Counted from the stretch's first letter, positions 34,062-42,895 are shown. The stretch is 43,942 nucleotides of DNA from Anoxybacillus flavithermus (GCF_002742685.1 NZ_PEDM01000024.1:1-43942), one strand, 5' to 3'. Notes: a model not told the origin generated them from the letters alone. Numbers and translations are program-made.

Positions 34062-35687
34062 GTGAATGCAGCTGAGGCGATCGTTCAATGTTTGAAAAGT
34101 GAGGACATTTCTCACGTTTTTTGTGTACCAGGGGAAAGTTATTTGCCGATTCTTGATGCCCTTTTTTCTGAAAAAAAAATCCAGCTCATTTCTGCTCGTC
34201 ATGAAGGCGGCGCCGCATTTATGGCAGAAGGGTATGCGAAGGCAAGCGGAAAAGTTGGTGTTGTGATGGCAACGAGGGCAGTAGGAGCGACAAATGCTGC
34301 CATTGGTATTCATACAGCAAAACAAGATTCGACACCAATGATTGTATTATTAGGACAAGTTGCGCGAGCGTTTCGGGGACGTGAAGGATTTCAAGAGGTA
34401 GATGTTGAAGCATGTTTTCGACCACTAGCCAAATGGGCAGTAGAGATTGACGATGCACAAAGGCTGCCGGAGTTGTTGACACGGGCGTTTCGAATTGCAC
34501 AAACAGGAAGACCTGGTCCAGTTGTCGTTTCGCTTCCTGAAGATATTCTTCATGAACAAATTCATAATGAAAAGTTTTCCAAAACATTTGTTCCAAAACC
34601 AGCACCAAGCGAAGAAGACATCCAGCGTATCGAGCAATTGTTACAGTCAGCGAAGCGCCCGATTGTCATTGCTGGCGGAGGTGTTATACGTTCAAAAGCT
34701 ACCGATGTTCTTCGTTTGTTCGCTGAAAAATGGTCGCTCCCTGTCATGGCCTCTTTTCGTAGACACGATGTATTTCCAAACGATCATTTTCTTTATGTCG
34801 GTCATCTCGGTTTAGGAACGCATCGAGCGATTGTCGAAACGGTTGAACAAGCAGATGTTGTTTTAGCCATTGGCACACGTTTGTCAGAAGTGACGACACA
34901 AGATTATAGGCTATTATCAACGCAACAACTCATCCATATCGATATTGATTACGATGTGATCGGCGTGACTTATTCCCCACATATTGGAATTGTTTCTGAT
35001 GCGAAAGAAGCTTTAAAGCGATTGCTCACCATTAAGCTTCAGCCAACATGGGCGACGTGGACAAAAAAACGACGAGAAGTGTATGAACAAATATCATCGA
35101 TTCCGCTCGTTAAACGTAACGTCAATGAGATTGTCATCGATACCCTTCAACGCCTTCTCCCTCCAGAATCGATCATTACAAACGATGCTGGGAATTTTGC
35201 GAGCTGGCTTCATTCATTTTTTCAATTTCAGCAACATACATATATTGGGCCGACTTCCGGAGCGATGGGGTATGGTCTACCTGCAGCCATTGGTGCAAAA
35301 TTGGCTCATCCGCAACGCCCGGTCGTTTCATTGAGCGGGGATGGAGGGTTTATGATGACGATGCAAGAGCTAGAAACAGCCGTTCGATACCATATTCCTA
35401 TCATTAGTATCGTATTTAACAATCAAATGTACGGAACGATCCGCATGTACCAAGAGCTCCGTTATCCAAATCGCGTCATCGGAACAGACTTAAGTGCTAT
35501 ATCATTTGCAAATGTAGCGCATAGCCTCGGAGCTGACGGTGTACGTATAGAAACCGAAACACAATTTTCACAAGCGCTCATCAAGGCGCTTCAAAACAAT
35601 AAGCCGACTGTCATCGAAGTAATGACAGATCCGCATGTATTATCTCCGTTTTTAACAGTTGAACAGGCGAGAGGAGGAAAACAATGA
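34062..35687 (+). CDS. ThDP-dependent enzyme (acetolactate synthase-like), candidate 2-oxoadipate decarboxylase
   Basis: Thiamine diphosphate enzyme of 541 residues with the three-domain acetolactate synthase/pyruvate oxidase fold. E48 in ARHEGGAAFMAEGYA is the cofactor-activating Glu. The central domain has IVIAGGGVIRS near 201. The ThDP/Mg motif runs from GDGG (426-429) to NN (453-454). No small subunit or other ilv gene is adjacent, so valine synthesis is unlikely. Between aminotransferase and lysine-degradation genes, decarboxylation of 2-oxoadipate to 5-oxopentanoate is the role that completes the pathway (inference). The start is GTG after AAAGGAGG; its end overlaps the next gene by four bases. 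Confidence 0.85.
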   Translation: MNAAEAIVQCLKSEDISHVFCVPGESYLPILDALFSEKKIQLISARHEGGAAFMAEGYAKASGKVGVVMATRAVGATNAAIGIHTAKQDSTPMIVLLGQVARAFRGREGFQEVDVEACFRPLAKWAVEIDDAQRLPELLTRAFRIAQTGRPGPVVVSLPEDILHEQIHNEKFSKTFVPKPAPSEEDIQRIEQLLQSAKRPIVIAGGGVIRSKATDVLRLFAEKWSLPVMASFRRHDVFPNDHFLYVGHLGLGTHRAIVETVEQADVVLAIGTRLSEVTTQDYRLLSTQQLIHIDIDYDVIGVTYSPHIGIVSDAKEALKRLLTIKLQPTWATWTKKRREVYEQISSIPLVKRNVNEIVIDTLQRLLPPESIITNDAGNFASWLHSFFQFQQHTYIGPTSGAMGYGLPAAIGAKLAHPQRPVVSLSGDGGFMMTMQELETAVRYHIPIISIVFNNQMYGTIRMYQELRYPNRVIGTDLSAISFANVAHSLGADGVRIETETQFSQALIKALQNNKPTVIEVMTDPHVLSPFLTVEQARGGKQ

Positions 35688-37159
35688 AAGTACTAAACTA
35701 TATCGATGGACGATGGGTGCCGTCTGTAAGTAAGCAGTTTGTACCCATTATTAATCCAGCTAACGGTGAAAGTATCGGGGAAGCGACGGTATCGAATGAA
35801 CAAGATGTCGAACAGGCGGTGTTGGCGGCAAAACGAGCCCAAAAAGCATGGGCGCTCGTTCCAGCACCAAAACGAGCCGAAGTTCTTTATAAGGTGGGCA
35901 TGTTACTACAAGAGCGAAAAGAACAAATCGCACGCCTATTGACGATGGAAATGGGAAAGGTCATTGAAGAAGCGCGTGGTGAAGTGCAAGAAGGAATCGA
36001 TATGGCATTTTACATGGCAGGGGAAGGGAGACGTTTATTTGGAGATACGACTCCGTCAGAGTTACCGAATAAATTTGCGATGAGCGTTCGGGCGCCAATT
36101 GGTGTCGTCGGCTTAATTACTCCATGGAACTTTCCGATTGCGATTGCTACGTGGAAGTCATTTCCTGCCATCGTTGCAGGGAATGCGGTCGTTTGGAAAC
36201 CTGCGCTTGAAACACCGATTATGGCACAGCAACTTGCGCAAATATTCGAGCAAGCCGGATTGCCAAACGGTGTATTTAATGTTGTACATGGGCGTGGCTC
36301 TGTTGTTGGTGAAGCGCTTGTTAAACATCCAGATATAAAAGTTATTTCGTTTACAGGATCTAATGAAGTCGGAAGACGAATTGCTGAAACGTGCGGACGT
36401 CAGTTGAAAAAAGTATCGCTTGAAATGGGAGGGAAAAACGCCATTATCGTCATGGACGATGCCGACATTTCACTTGCTGTAGAAGCGATCATATGGAGTG
36501 CTTTCGGTACGTCTGGACAACGTTGTACCGCATGCAGTCGAATTATTGTTCATGAACGTGTGAAACGACAATTGGAAGAACGGTTACTCGCAGCGATAAG
36601 CACATTAACGGTTGGAAACGGCCTAGAGGAAGGAGTAAAAGTCGGACCAGTCATTAATCAAGAGGCATTGCAAAAAATTGATTATTACGTTCAAATGGGT
36701 AAAAACGAAGGAGCCACGCTGCTTGCAGGAGGGTATATGTTGCAAGATGAGCAATACAAAGGCGGATTTTATTATGCCCCAACATTGTTTACAAACGTCA
36801 CACCAGCAATGACCATTGCAAGGGAAGAAATTTTTGGTCCAGTCGCATCGATCATATCTGTTCACAGTTTAGAGGAAGCGATTGAAGTAAATAACAGCGT
36901 TGATTATGGACTTTCGAGTGCGATTTTTACACGCGATATTCACCGAGCGTTTACAGCGATGCGTGATTTCGATACAGGAATTGTATACGTGAACGCAGGA
37001 ACGACAGGGGCAGAAATTCATTTGCCTTTTGGTGGAACGAAAGGAACAGGCAACGGACATCGTGATTCCGGTGTCGCAGCACTCGATGTATTTACGGAGT
37101 GGAAAAGCATTTATGTCGATTATAGTGGTAAATTACAACGCGCCCAAATTGATGTGTGA
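35684..37159 (+). CDS. ALDH7-like aldehyde dehydrogenase, candidate 2-aminoadipate-6-semialdehyde dehydrogenase
   Basis: Aldehyde dehydrogenase of 491 residues. The catalytic Cys is C281 in [10 protein letters not shown], the base E247 in SLEMGGKN, and PWNFPIAIA lies near 148. The C-terminal stretch [16 protein letters not shown] followed by GNGHRDSG resembles antiquitin (ALDH7), where the same region recognises the aminoadipate end of the substrate. It is followed 12 bases later by lysine 6-dehydrogenase, whose product is exactly aminoadipate semialdehyde (as the cyclic piperideine carboxylate). It overlaps the ThDP gene by ATGA. The substrate assignment is well supported by context but not proven. 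Confidence 0.87.
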   Translation: MKVLNYIDGRWVPSVSKQFVPIINPANGESIGEATVSNEQDVEQAVLAAKRAQKAWALVPAPKRAEVLYKVGMLLQERKEQIARLLTMEMGKVIEEARGEVQEGIDMAFYMAGEGRRLFGDTTPSELPNKFAMSVRAPIGVVGLITPWNFPIAIATWKSFPAIVAGNAVVWKPALETPIMAQQLAQIFEQAGLPNGVFNVVHGRGSVVGEALVKHPDIKVISFTGSNEVGRRIAETCGRQLKKVSLEMGGKNAIIVMDDADISLAVEAIIWSAFGTSGQRCTACSRIIVHERVKRQLEERLLAAISTLTVGNGLEEGVKVGPVINQEALQKIDYYVQMGKNEGATLLAGGYMLQDEQYKGGFYYAPTLFTNVTPAMTIAREEIFGPVASIISVHSLEEAIEVNNSVDYGLSSAIFTRDIHRAFTAMRDFDTGIVYVNAGTTGAEIHLPFGGTKGTGNGHRDSGVAALDVFTEWKSIYVDYSGKLQRAQIDV

Positions 37160-37171
37160 GGAGGTTAGCCG

Positions 37172-38320
37172 ATGAATGTCATTGTTCTTGGAGCGGGGTT
37201 AATGGGAAAAGAAGCTGTGCGAGATTTAATTGAACAGCAAGGGGTATTATCGGTGACACTTGCGGATGTCGATGAGGAGAAAGCAAAAGCTGTTCAACGT
37301 TCATTGGCATCAGAAAAAGTGAAAGTGAAGCGAGTGAATGCAGCGAATGATCAAGAACTGCGGGCTGCGATGCATGGGCATGATGTAGCCATTAATGCTC
37401 TCTTTTACACGTTTAATGAAAACGTAGCGAAAGCGGCCATTGAAACGGGTGTACACGCCGTAGATTTAGGTGGACATATCGGACATATGACAGATCGTGT
37501 CCTTGCTTTACACGAACAAGCAAAACGAGCAGGTGTTACATTAATTCCAGATTTAGGTGTTGCTCCAGGAATGATTAATATTTTAACAGGATATGGAGCA
37601 AGTCAACTGGATCGCGTTCATACCATTAAATTATATGTTGGCGGTATTCCTCTTCGGCCAGAACCGCCACTTGGATATAATCACGTCTTTTCGCTTGAAG
37701 GTTTACTCGATCATTACACCGATCCTTCCTTAATTATTCGTGATGGCCAAAAGCAACAAGTACCGTCTTTATCAGAAATTGAAACGATTTATTTTGAGCG
37801 TTTTGGACCGCTTGAAGCATTTCATACATCTGGAGGAACATCAACGTTGCCACGTTCTTACCCGCATGTAAAATGTTTAGAATATAAAACAATTCGCTAT
37901 CCTGGCCATGCAGAAAAATTTCAGCTTCTTGTCGATCTACAATTCACGCGTCGAGACTACGAAGTAGAAGTCGACGGAGTGATCGTACGTCCGCGTGACG
38001 TATTGTTAAAAGTGCTTACGCCACTTTTAGATTTAAAAGAAAAAGACGATGTCGTCTTGTTGCGCGTAATTGTGTCGGGAGAAAAAGATGGGAAAGAAAG
38101 AACGTACGAATATGAGATGGTAACAGAGAAAGACCGTCAAAAACAAGTCACGGCAATGGCTCGTTCAACAGCATATACGGTTTCTGTCGTTGCACAAATG
38201 ATTGGCGACAGAACGATTCAAAAGCGCGGGGCTTACCCACCTGAACAAATCGTTCCAGGAGATCGCTATATTGAAGAAATGATTCGCCGTGGTGTCGTTA
38301 TTCGCGCAACGGTGCATTAA
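37172..38320 (+). CDS. lysDH: L-lysine 6-dehydrogenase
   Basis: NAD-dependent lysine 6-dehydrogenase (saccharopine dehydrogenase-like fold), 382 residues; removes the epsilon-amino group of lysine to give 2-aminoadipate 6-semialdehyde, which cyclises to piperideine-6-carboxylate. The Rossmann motif is [11 protein letters not shown] at the N-terminus, then [47 protein letters not shown] and [14 protein letters not shown] are as in the Geobacillus stearothermophilus enzyme as I remember it, with near-identity over long runs. The start has GAGGAGG. It is the entry enzyme of the locus. No terminator separates it from fixA, 98 bases on. Confidence 0.92.
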   Translation: MNVIVLGAGLMGKEAVRDLIEQQGVLSVTLADVDEEKAKAVQRSLASEKVKVKRVNAANDQELRAAMHGHDVAINALFYTFNENVAKAAIETGVHAVDLGGHIGHMTDRVLALHEQAKRAGVTLIPDLGVAPGMINILTGYGASQLDRVHTIKLYVGGIPLRPEPPLGYNHVFSLEGLLDHYTDPSLIIRDGQKQQVPSLSEIETIYFERFGPLEAFHTSGGTSTLPRSYPHVKCLEYKTIRYPGHAEKFQLLVDLQFTRRDYEVEVDGVIVRPRDVLLKVLTPLLDLKEKDDVVLLRVIVSGEKDGKERTYEYEMVTEKDRQKQVTAMARSTAYTVSVVAQMIGDRTIQKRGAYPPEQIVPGDRYIEEMIRRGVVIRATVH

Positions 38321-38418
38321 AATTGTGAACAAAATAGTAAATTTTCTGATTGTTATGACGAGTGATTTGTTCATTATGCTAAAATATGTATACATCGAAT
38401 AGATCTGGAGGTGAACAT

Positions 38419-39231
38419 ATGCTACATATTGTAGCCTGTATTAAGCAAGTGCCAGATACAAAAATTATTAAAATGAATCCGAAAACGAATACGATGGACC
38501 GTGCGAGTGCCCCGGCGATTTTAAACCCGTATGATGCGCATGCGGTAGAAGAGGCTGTTCGTTTAAAAAAGAAGTACGGTGGAATCGTATCTGTTTTAAC
38601 GATGGGTCCTCCACCAGCAGTCAAAGCGATTAAAAAATGTATAGAGCTCGGGGCAGATGAAGGGTATATGATTTCAGACCGAGCATTTGCCGGAGCTGAC
38701 ACGCTTGCGACAAGTTATGCACTTACAAAAGCGCTTGAAAAAATCGCCAAACAGCGTCCGATTGACCTTATCATTTGCGGAAAAATGACCATTGACGGGG
38801 ATACAGGGCAAGTAGGACCTGGCATTGCACGACGTTTAAACATCCCTCCTCTTACTGGCGTGAAAAAAGTCGTTGAAATTAACAAAGAAAAAGGGTATGC
38901 GATCGTTCATCGCAAATTAGAAGATGGTTATGAAGTAGTGAAATCGCAGTTACCTTGCTTATTTACCGTAGAAAAAGACATCAATGACATCTCCTTTGCA
39001 CCATTGCCAAACATGATTAAAGCCGCACGATATCAACCAACCATTTGGACTGCAGACGATTTAGAAGATGTTGACCGCAAACAACTAGGATTGAAAGGAT
39101 CTCCAACGATTGTATCAAAAGTATGGGCACCACCAAAACCAGAGGGCGGAAAAATATTATCCGGGACAAAAGAACAACAAGTGAACGAACTTCTATCTAT
39201 TGTACTTGAGAAAAAAGAGCTTTTTGTATAG
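38419..39231 (+). CDS. fixA: Electron transfer flavoprotein beta subunit, FixA
   Basis: ETF beta subunit of 270 residues; forms a flavin heterodimer with FixB. The N-terminus MLHIVACIKQVPDT and the later DGDTGQVGPGIARRL are the ETF-beta nucleotide-binding signatures; NPYDAHAVEEAVRLK is conserved. The DGDTGQVGPG form occurs in FixA and bifurcating ETFs, which bind a second FAD there in place of AMP. The ATG at 38419 follows GGAGGTG; an earlier in-frame start is rejected. It is first of fixABCX, behind an AT-rich spacer with TAAAAT at 38380. It could also be reached by readthrough from the lysine genes. Confidence 0.92.
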   Translation: MLHIVACIKQVPDTKIIKMNPKTNTMDRASAPAILNPYDAHAVEEAVRLKKKYGGIVSVLTMGPPPAVKAIKKCIELGADEGYMISDRAFAGADTLATSYALTKALEKIAKQRPIDLIICGKMTIDGDTGQVGPGIARRLNIPPLTGVKKVVEINKEKGYAIVHRKLEDGYEVVKSQLPCLFTVEKDINDISFAPLPNMIKAARYQPTIWTADDLEDVDRKQLGLKGSPTIVSKVWAPPKPEGGKILSGTKEQQVNELLSIVLEKKELFV

Positions 39232-39243
39232 GGGGAGTAGCGA

Positions 39244-40290
39244 ATGAATTTCGATGATTATCGGGGGATATGGATATACGTTGAAGTGAAAGACGGACAA
39301 ATTGCTCCTGTATCATTAGAATTATTAGGAGCAGGACGGGTGCTTGCCGATAAACGGAAAACAGAGCTCGCAGGCGTTTTAATTGGTAGCGGTGTAAAAA
39401 CAGTTGCACCAATGCTTTTTCAATACGGTGCCGATGTTGTATATGTGTATGACGATCCGATTTTTGAGCATTATCGAACAGAACCATATATGCGCGCCTT
39501 ATTAGATTGCTGTCATAAACATAAACCTGAAGTTATTTTATATGGAGCAACACCATCTGGAAAAGACTTAGCTAGCGCCATCGCCACCGATTTACCGACA
39601 GGCTTAACGGCCGATACGACGATCCTTGATATTGAAGAAGACACCGGGTTATTATTGGCGAGCCGTCCGGCGTTTGGTGGAAATATTATGGCAACGATTT
39701 TATGTAAAAAGTATCGTCCACAAATGGCAACTGTTCGTCCAAAAGTGATGAAAGCGCTACCGCCAGATCCGTCGCGCACAGGTCGAGTGATCGAGGAACA
39801 TATTGAATTACACGAAGAAGAAATGCGGACGAAAGTATTAGAGATTGTCAGAGAAACGACAAAAAAAGCGCGAATTGATGAAGCAGATATTGTTGTTGCT
39901 GGCGGAAAAGGCATGGGCAGCAAAGAAGGGTTCCAACTCATTCACCAACTAGCTGAAGTGCTTGGCGGTGCAGTTGGGGCGAGCCGTGACGTTGTAGAGG
40001 TAGGGTGGATTGATCATCATCACCAAGTCGGACAAACGGGTGTGACTGTCACGCCAAAAATTTATTTTGCGATCGGTATTTCTGGTGCCATTCAGCACGT
40101 CGTCGGCATGCAAAACTCAGAGCTAATTATCGCCATCAATAAAGACCCGAACGCACCTATTTTCCAATCATGCCATTATGGTATTGTCGGCGATGCGTTT
40201 GAAATTGTTCCACTTTTAATCGAACGGTTCAAAGAAGAAATTCCGAAACTAAAGGGTGCTCACGCGAAGGAGGAAATCCGCCATGCCTGA
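39244..40290 (+). CDS. fixB: Electron transfer flavoprotein alpha subunit, FixB
   Basis: ETF alpha subunit of 348 residues, partner of FixA. The C-terminal FAD domain carries VVAGGKGMGSKEGF, GASRDVVEVGW, then GQTGVTVTPKIYFAIGISG and NKDPNAPIF, the standard FAD signature. The N-terminal domain is the usual alpha-type fold with LYGATPSGKDLASAIA. The start has GGGGGAG. It overlaps fixC by eight bases, so the two are co-translated. In the locus it would accept electrons from the glutaryl-CoA dehydrogenase-like enzyme, or bifurcate electrons from NADH. Confidence 0.94.
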   Translation: MNFDDYRGIWIYVEVKDGQIAPVSLELLGAGRVLADKRKTELAGVLIGSGVKTVAPMLFQYGADVVYVYDDPIFEHYRTEPYMRALLDCCHKHKPEVILYGATPSGKDLASAIATDLPTGLTADTTILDIEEDTGLLLASRPAFGGNIMATILCKKYRPQMATVRPKVMKALPPDPSRTGRVIEEHIELHEEEMRTKVLEIVRETTKKARIDEADIVVAGGKGMGSKEGFQLIHQLAEVLGGAVGASRDVVEVGWIDHHHQVGQTGVTVTPKIYFAIGISGAIQHVVGMQNSELIIAINKDPNAPIFQSCHYGIVGDAFEIVPLLIERFKEEIPKLKGAHAKEEIRHA

Positions 40291-41578
40291 AAAATTTGAC
40301 TGTATCGTCGTTGGCGCAGGTCCGGCTGGAACAGCTTGTGCCTATGAACTAGCAAAAGCAGGAGTCAATGTATTGTTGCTTGAGCGCGGCGAATATCCAG
40401 GGGCGAAAAACGTCATGGGCGGTGTATTGTACCGTAAAATGATGGAAGATATTATTCCAGAGTTTTATAAAGAAGCACCGCTCGAACGCCCAATTGTCGA
40501 GCAGCGGTTTATGATGATGGATAAAGAATCGGCGGTGACGTTTAGCTATAAAGGATTAGAATGGGGACGCGAGCCGTACAACAACTTTACCGTATTGCGC
40601 GCCAAATTTGACCAATGGTTTGCCGAAAAAGCAGTCGAGCAAGGGGCGCTTCTCGTTTGTGAAACGGTCGCGGTTGAATGTATTGTCGAAAACGGTCGCG
40701 TCGTCGGCGTTCGTACGGATCGACCAGATGGCGACATTTATGCCGATGTCGTCGTGTTAGCGGACGGCGTCAACTCCCTTTTAGCAAAACAGCTTGGCTT
40801 CCATCGTGAATGGCGACCGGATGAAGTCGCTTTAGCGACGATGGAAATTTTAAAACTCGATAAAAACATCATTGAAGACCGGTTCAATCTCGAGCCGAAC
40901 CAAGGCTGTACGATTGAGATTTTTGGCGATGCGACGAAAGGAATTGTCGGCACGGGATTTTTATATACGAATAAAGATACGCTCAGCATCGGTGTCGGAA
41001 CGCTATTATCAGGACTAATTAAACATAAAATGAAGCCGTATGAGTTGCTTGAGTACGTGAAAAACCATCCGATGATTCGCCCATACATTCAAGGAAGCGA
41101 ACCGGTCGAATATTTAGCGCACTTAATTCCAGAAGGAGGCTACCATTCGATTCCGAAAGTGGCAGGCAACGGGGTGCTTGTTGTTGGCGATGCCGCTCAG
41201 CTTGTCAATGCGATTCATCGCGAAGGTTCAAATATGGCGATGACATCTGGCCGACTAGCAGCAGAAACAATTATCATGGCGAAGGCGCAAAACGACTTTT
41301 CCGAAAGCATGCTTGACCAATACCGAATGAAGCTCATGGAAAGCTTTATCGGGCAAGATTTGAAAAAATATAAAGACGCGACGCATCATTTTGAGCGCTT
41401 CCCGCAATATTTTGAGCAATACATCCCGATGATGAACCGCGCCGCAAGCCAAATGTTTACAGTGGACGGTACGTCAAAATGGGAAAAACAGCAAAAAATT
41501 TGGCGTGATCTTGGCTCGACGAAACAAAAGTTTAAGCTGGCGCGCGATATGATGAAGGCATGGAAGGTGATGAAATGA
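40283..41578 (+). CDS. fixC: FixC, ETF-quinone oxidoreductase-like flavoprotein
   Basis: FAD oxidoreductase of 431 residues that moves electrons from the FixAB flavoprotein to quinone. The N-terminal FAD fold is CIVVGAGPAGTACAYELAKAG with E at the end of the second strand (LLERGEYPGAKNVMGG). A second FAD motif is VLVVGDAAQLVNAIHREGSNMAMTSG. The ATG at 40283 follows GAAGGAGG. It overlaps both neighbours (8 bases with fixB, 4 with fixX). Its codons look somewhat richer in G/C than the genes before it, which may reflect a different history; I did not compute this. Confidence 0.93.
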   Translation: MPEKFDCIVVGAGPAGTACAYELAKAGVNVLLLERGEYPGAKNVMGGVLYRKMMEDIIPEFYKEAPLERPIVEQRFMMMDKESAVTFSYKGLEWGREPYNNFTVLRAKFDQWFAEKAVEQGALLVCETVAVECIVENGRVVGVRTDRPDGDIYADVVVLADGVNSLLAKQLGFHREWRPDEVALATMEILKLDKNIIEDRFNLEPNQGCTIEIFGDATKGIVGTGFLYTNKDTLSIGVGTLLSGLIKHKMKPYELLEYVKNHPMIRPYIQGSEPVEYLAHLIPEGGYHSIPKVAGNGVLVVGDAAQLVNAIHREGSNMAMTSGRLAAETIIMAKAQNDFSESMLDQYRMKLMESFIGQDLKKYKDATHHFERFPQYFEQYIPMMNRAASQMFTVDGTSKWEKQQKIWRDLGSTKQKFKLARDMMKAWKVMK

Positions 41579-41862
41579 TGAAGGCGCAAACGATTGAAGA
41601 AAAGCAATATTTAGTTCGCTTCAACGCGGATACGAAATCGCATCTTCACGTGCTTGACCCGAATATTTGTTTAACGAAATGTCCGGATAAAATTTGTACG
41701 ATTTTTTGTCCGGCGTCTGTGTATAAATGGGAAGAAGTTCGGATGCACGTCGGCTATGAAGGATGTCATGAGTGTGGCAGTTGTCGCATCGGCTGTCCGT
41801 ATGAAAACATTCAGTGGGAATATCCACGCGGCGGCTACGGCATCGTCTTCCGTCTAGGGTGA
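41575..41862 (+). CDS. fixX: FixX, ferredoxin-like protein
   Basis: A 95-residue ferredoxin-like partner of FixC, carrying a 4Fe-4S centre. Cysteines are in ICLTKCPDKICTIFCPASVY and EGCHECGSCRIGCPYENIQW, the FixX pattern, and the end GGYGIVFR is typical. The ATG at 41575 overlaps the fixC stop as ATGA with GGAAGGTG upstream. Together with FixC it makes up what is a single polypeptide in mitochondrial ETF-QO. It is the last clear member of the fix operon; a small gene follows six bases later. Confidence 0.93.
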   Translation: MMKAQTIEEKQYLVRFNADTKSHLHVLDPNICLTKCPDKICTIFCPASVYKWEEVRMHVGYEGCHECGSCRIGCPYENIQWEYPRGGYGIVFRLG

Positions 41863-41867
41863 TCGCC

Positions 41868-42071
41868 ATGTTTCACATCGGAGACTGCGTTGTATTTACG
41901 CGTGATGGTGCGCGTGGTATCGTACTTGAAGTTGACGATCACTCGTGTCACGTTTTATGGGAAGACTATTTTGTTAGCTGGGAGAAAAAAGAGTTATTAA
42001 AAGTCGATGAAGAGCTAACAAAAAAACAAACGATTCGCACTTCTTCTAACATCAGCCACCCTTTATTGTAG
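41868..42071 (+). CDS. Small hypothetical protein (SH3/KOW-like N-terminus)
   Basis: A 67-residue protein I do not recognise. It begins MFHIGDCVVFTRDGARGIVLEV, a pattern of small beta-barrel (KOW or SH3-like) domains, then SCHVLWEDYFVSWEKKELLKV and a polar tail. It starts six bases after fixX, probably by translational coupling as no strong ribosome site is seen, and ends at a terminator whose stem overlaps the stop. It is likely the last gene of the fix operon; whether it works with FixABCX is unknown. Confidence 0.6.
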   Translation: MFHIGDCVVFTRDGARGIVLEVDDHSCHVLWEDYFVSWEKKELLKVDEELTKKQTIRTSSNISHPLL

Positions 42072-42083
42072 GGTGGTTTTTAT
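42056..42083 (+). terminator. Terminator of fix operon
   Basis: The stem CCACCCT / AGGGTGG with a 7-nt loop is followed by TTTTTATAT. Confidence 0.85.
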
Positions 42084-42185
42084 ATACAATTTATTCTGAA
42101 AAATGAATGTACGGAAAGAACATATGAGTTTATAATTGGGACTAGAAATCGGTAACGATAAGAAGATAAAAATAAGGTGAATTTT

Positions 42186-42471
42186 ATGTTCTTTCAACTT
42201 CTATACTCGCTTGTTATTACGTTTTTGTTGTATGTGCTTATTGAGCGAAAAGGAAAACCGCGAGAAAAGATACTGTTTTACACGTGTATTTTCATTTTTC
42301 TTTTTCTTTTATCCCGATTGTGAAGATAGTATAAAAGATTTTGTAGAAGGTATTTCTATCAACTGTGGGGTCTTTGCGTTCCTTTCATTCTTTACTTCAT
42401 GGTCTTTTGTTTTTGCTGTTTTTCCGTTTTCGTTGTTGCTTATTTTGCTTGTTTGTGCGGTGGCAGGATAA
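42186..42471 (+). pseudogene. Small membrane protein, apparently frameshifted
   Basis: From ATG 42186 (AAGGTG ten bases upstream) a 45-residue hydrophobic peptide starts MFFQLLYSLVITFLLYVLIE and stops at 42323 after a Lys/Arg-rich turn and a second hydrophobic stretch. In the next frame, from about 42300 to 42471, the sequence reads as more membrane protein: YPDCEDSIKDFVEGISINCG, then two hydrophobic segments ending CAVAG. The change of frame falls in a T-rich run (TTTCATTTTTCTTTTTC). A single gene of about 95 residues with 3-4 spans, broken by one base, explains both. Alternatively the first 45 residues are a complete small protein. No family is recognised. Confidence 0.45.
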
Positions 42472-42507
42472 AAAATTTCATTAGTGACGATATAAGAAAC
42501 ATCTTTT

Positions 42508-42608
42508 CTCTTGAGAAGGTAAAGGTTTACCAAATCGTTCTCCCTCTCAAGAGGTCATCAAACGAAGTGCGGTAGTAGGATTCTAAATCTTTCTTGACAT
42601 AATACCAT
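42508..42608 (+). repeat. Dispersed hairpin repeat, copy 2
   Basis: An inverted partner of 7422-7542. It has the perfect stem CTCTTGAGA (42508-42516) / TCTCAAGAG (42545-42553), the shared loop core AAAGGTTTACCAAATC, the shared ACGAAGTGCGGTAGTAG-like flank, and ends TTTCTTGACATAAT (42590-42603). No transposase remnant adjoins it, so it looks like a solo end of the IS3-type element or a small non-autonomous repeat. Confidence 0.7.
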
Positions 42609-42895
42609 AACGCATTACCAAATAAAACGTCCATGAGTAATGAGTAGTTCACAAGTCTCTTGCTTATAAAAAGGGAATAGAGAGAAGTTTAGTTTTGCGT
42701 TGTGTTGTCTTTTTCGATAAATGTAATCTTATAAAAAATTATTTTTCATACAAAGGAATGCAATTCGAATGATTAGAACTGTTGTTTTTGTCTTGGTTAT
42801 ATACATGCACTTTAAAGTAATGACTTCTGTATGAACACCCTTTTCCATGGTTATACTGCTCCTAAATAATCATGTATAAAAGGAGCGGAAATGAC
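42604..42895. other. Intergenic stretch before IS630 element
   Basis: About 290 bp of AT-rich sequence. I see no gene, RNA or clear promoter in it. The left end of the IS630-type element should lie in its last 100 bases, but with the right end outside the window the terminal repeats cannot be matched. Confidence 0.5.

Noticed and set aside
34062-35687. Acetolactate synthase for valine synthesis
   Set aside because: No ilvN/ilvH small subunit or ilvC is adjacent, and the gene overlaps an aldehyde dehydrogenase in a catabolic operon. The one ilv gene in the window (ilvD) is 9 kb away with its own promoter.
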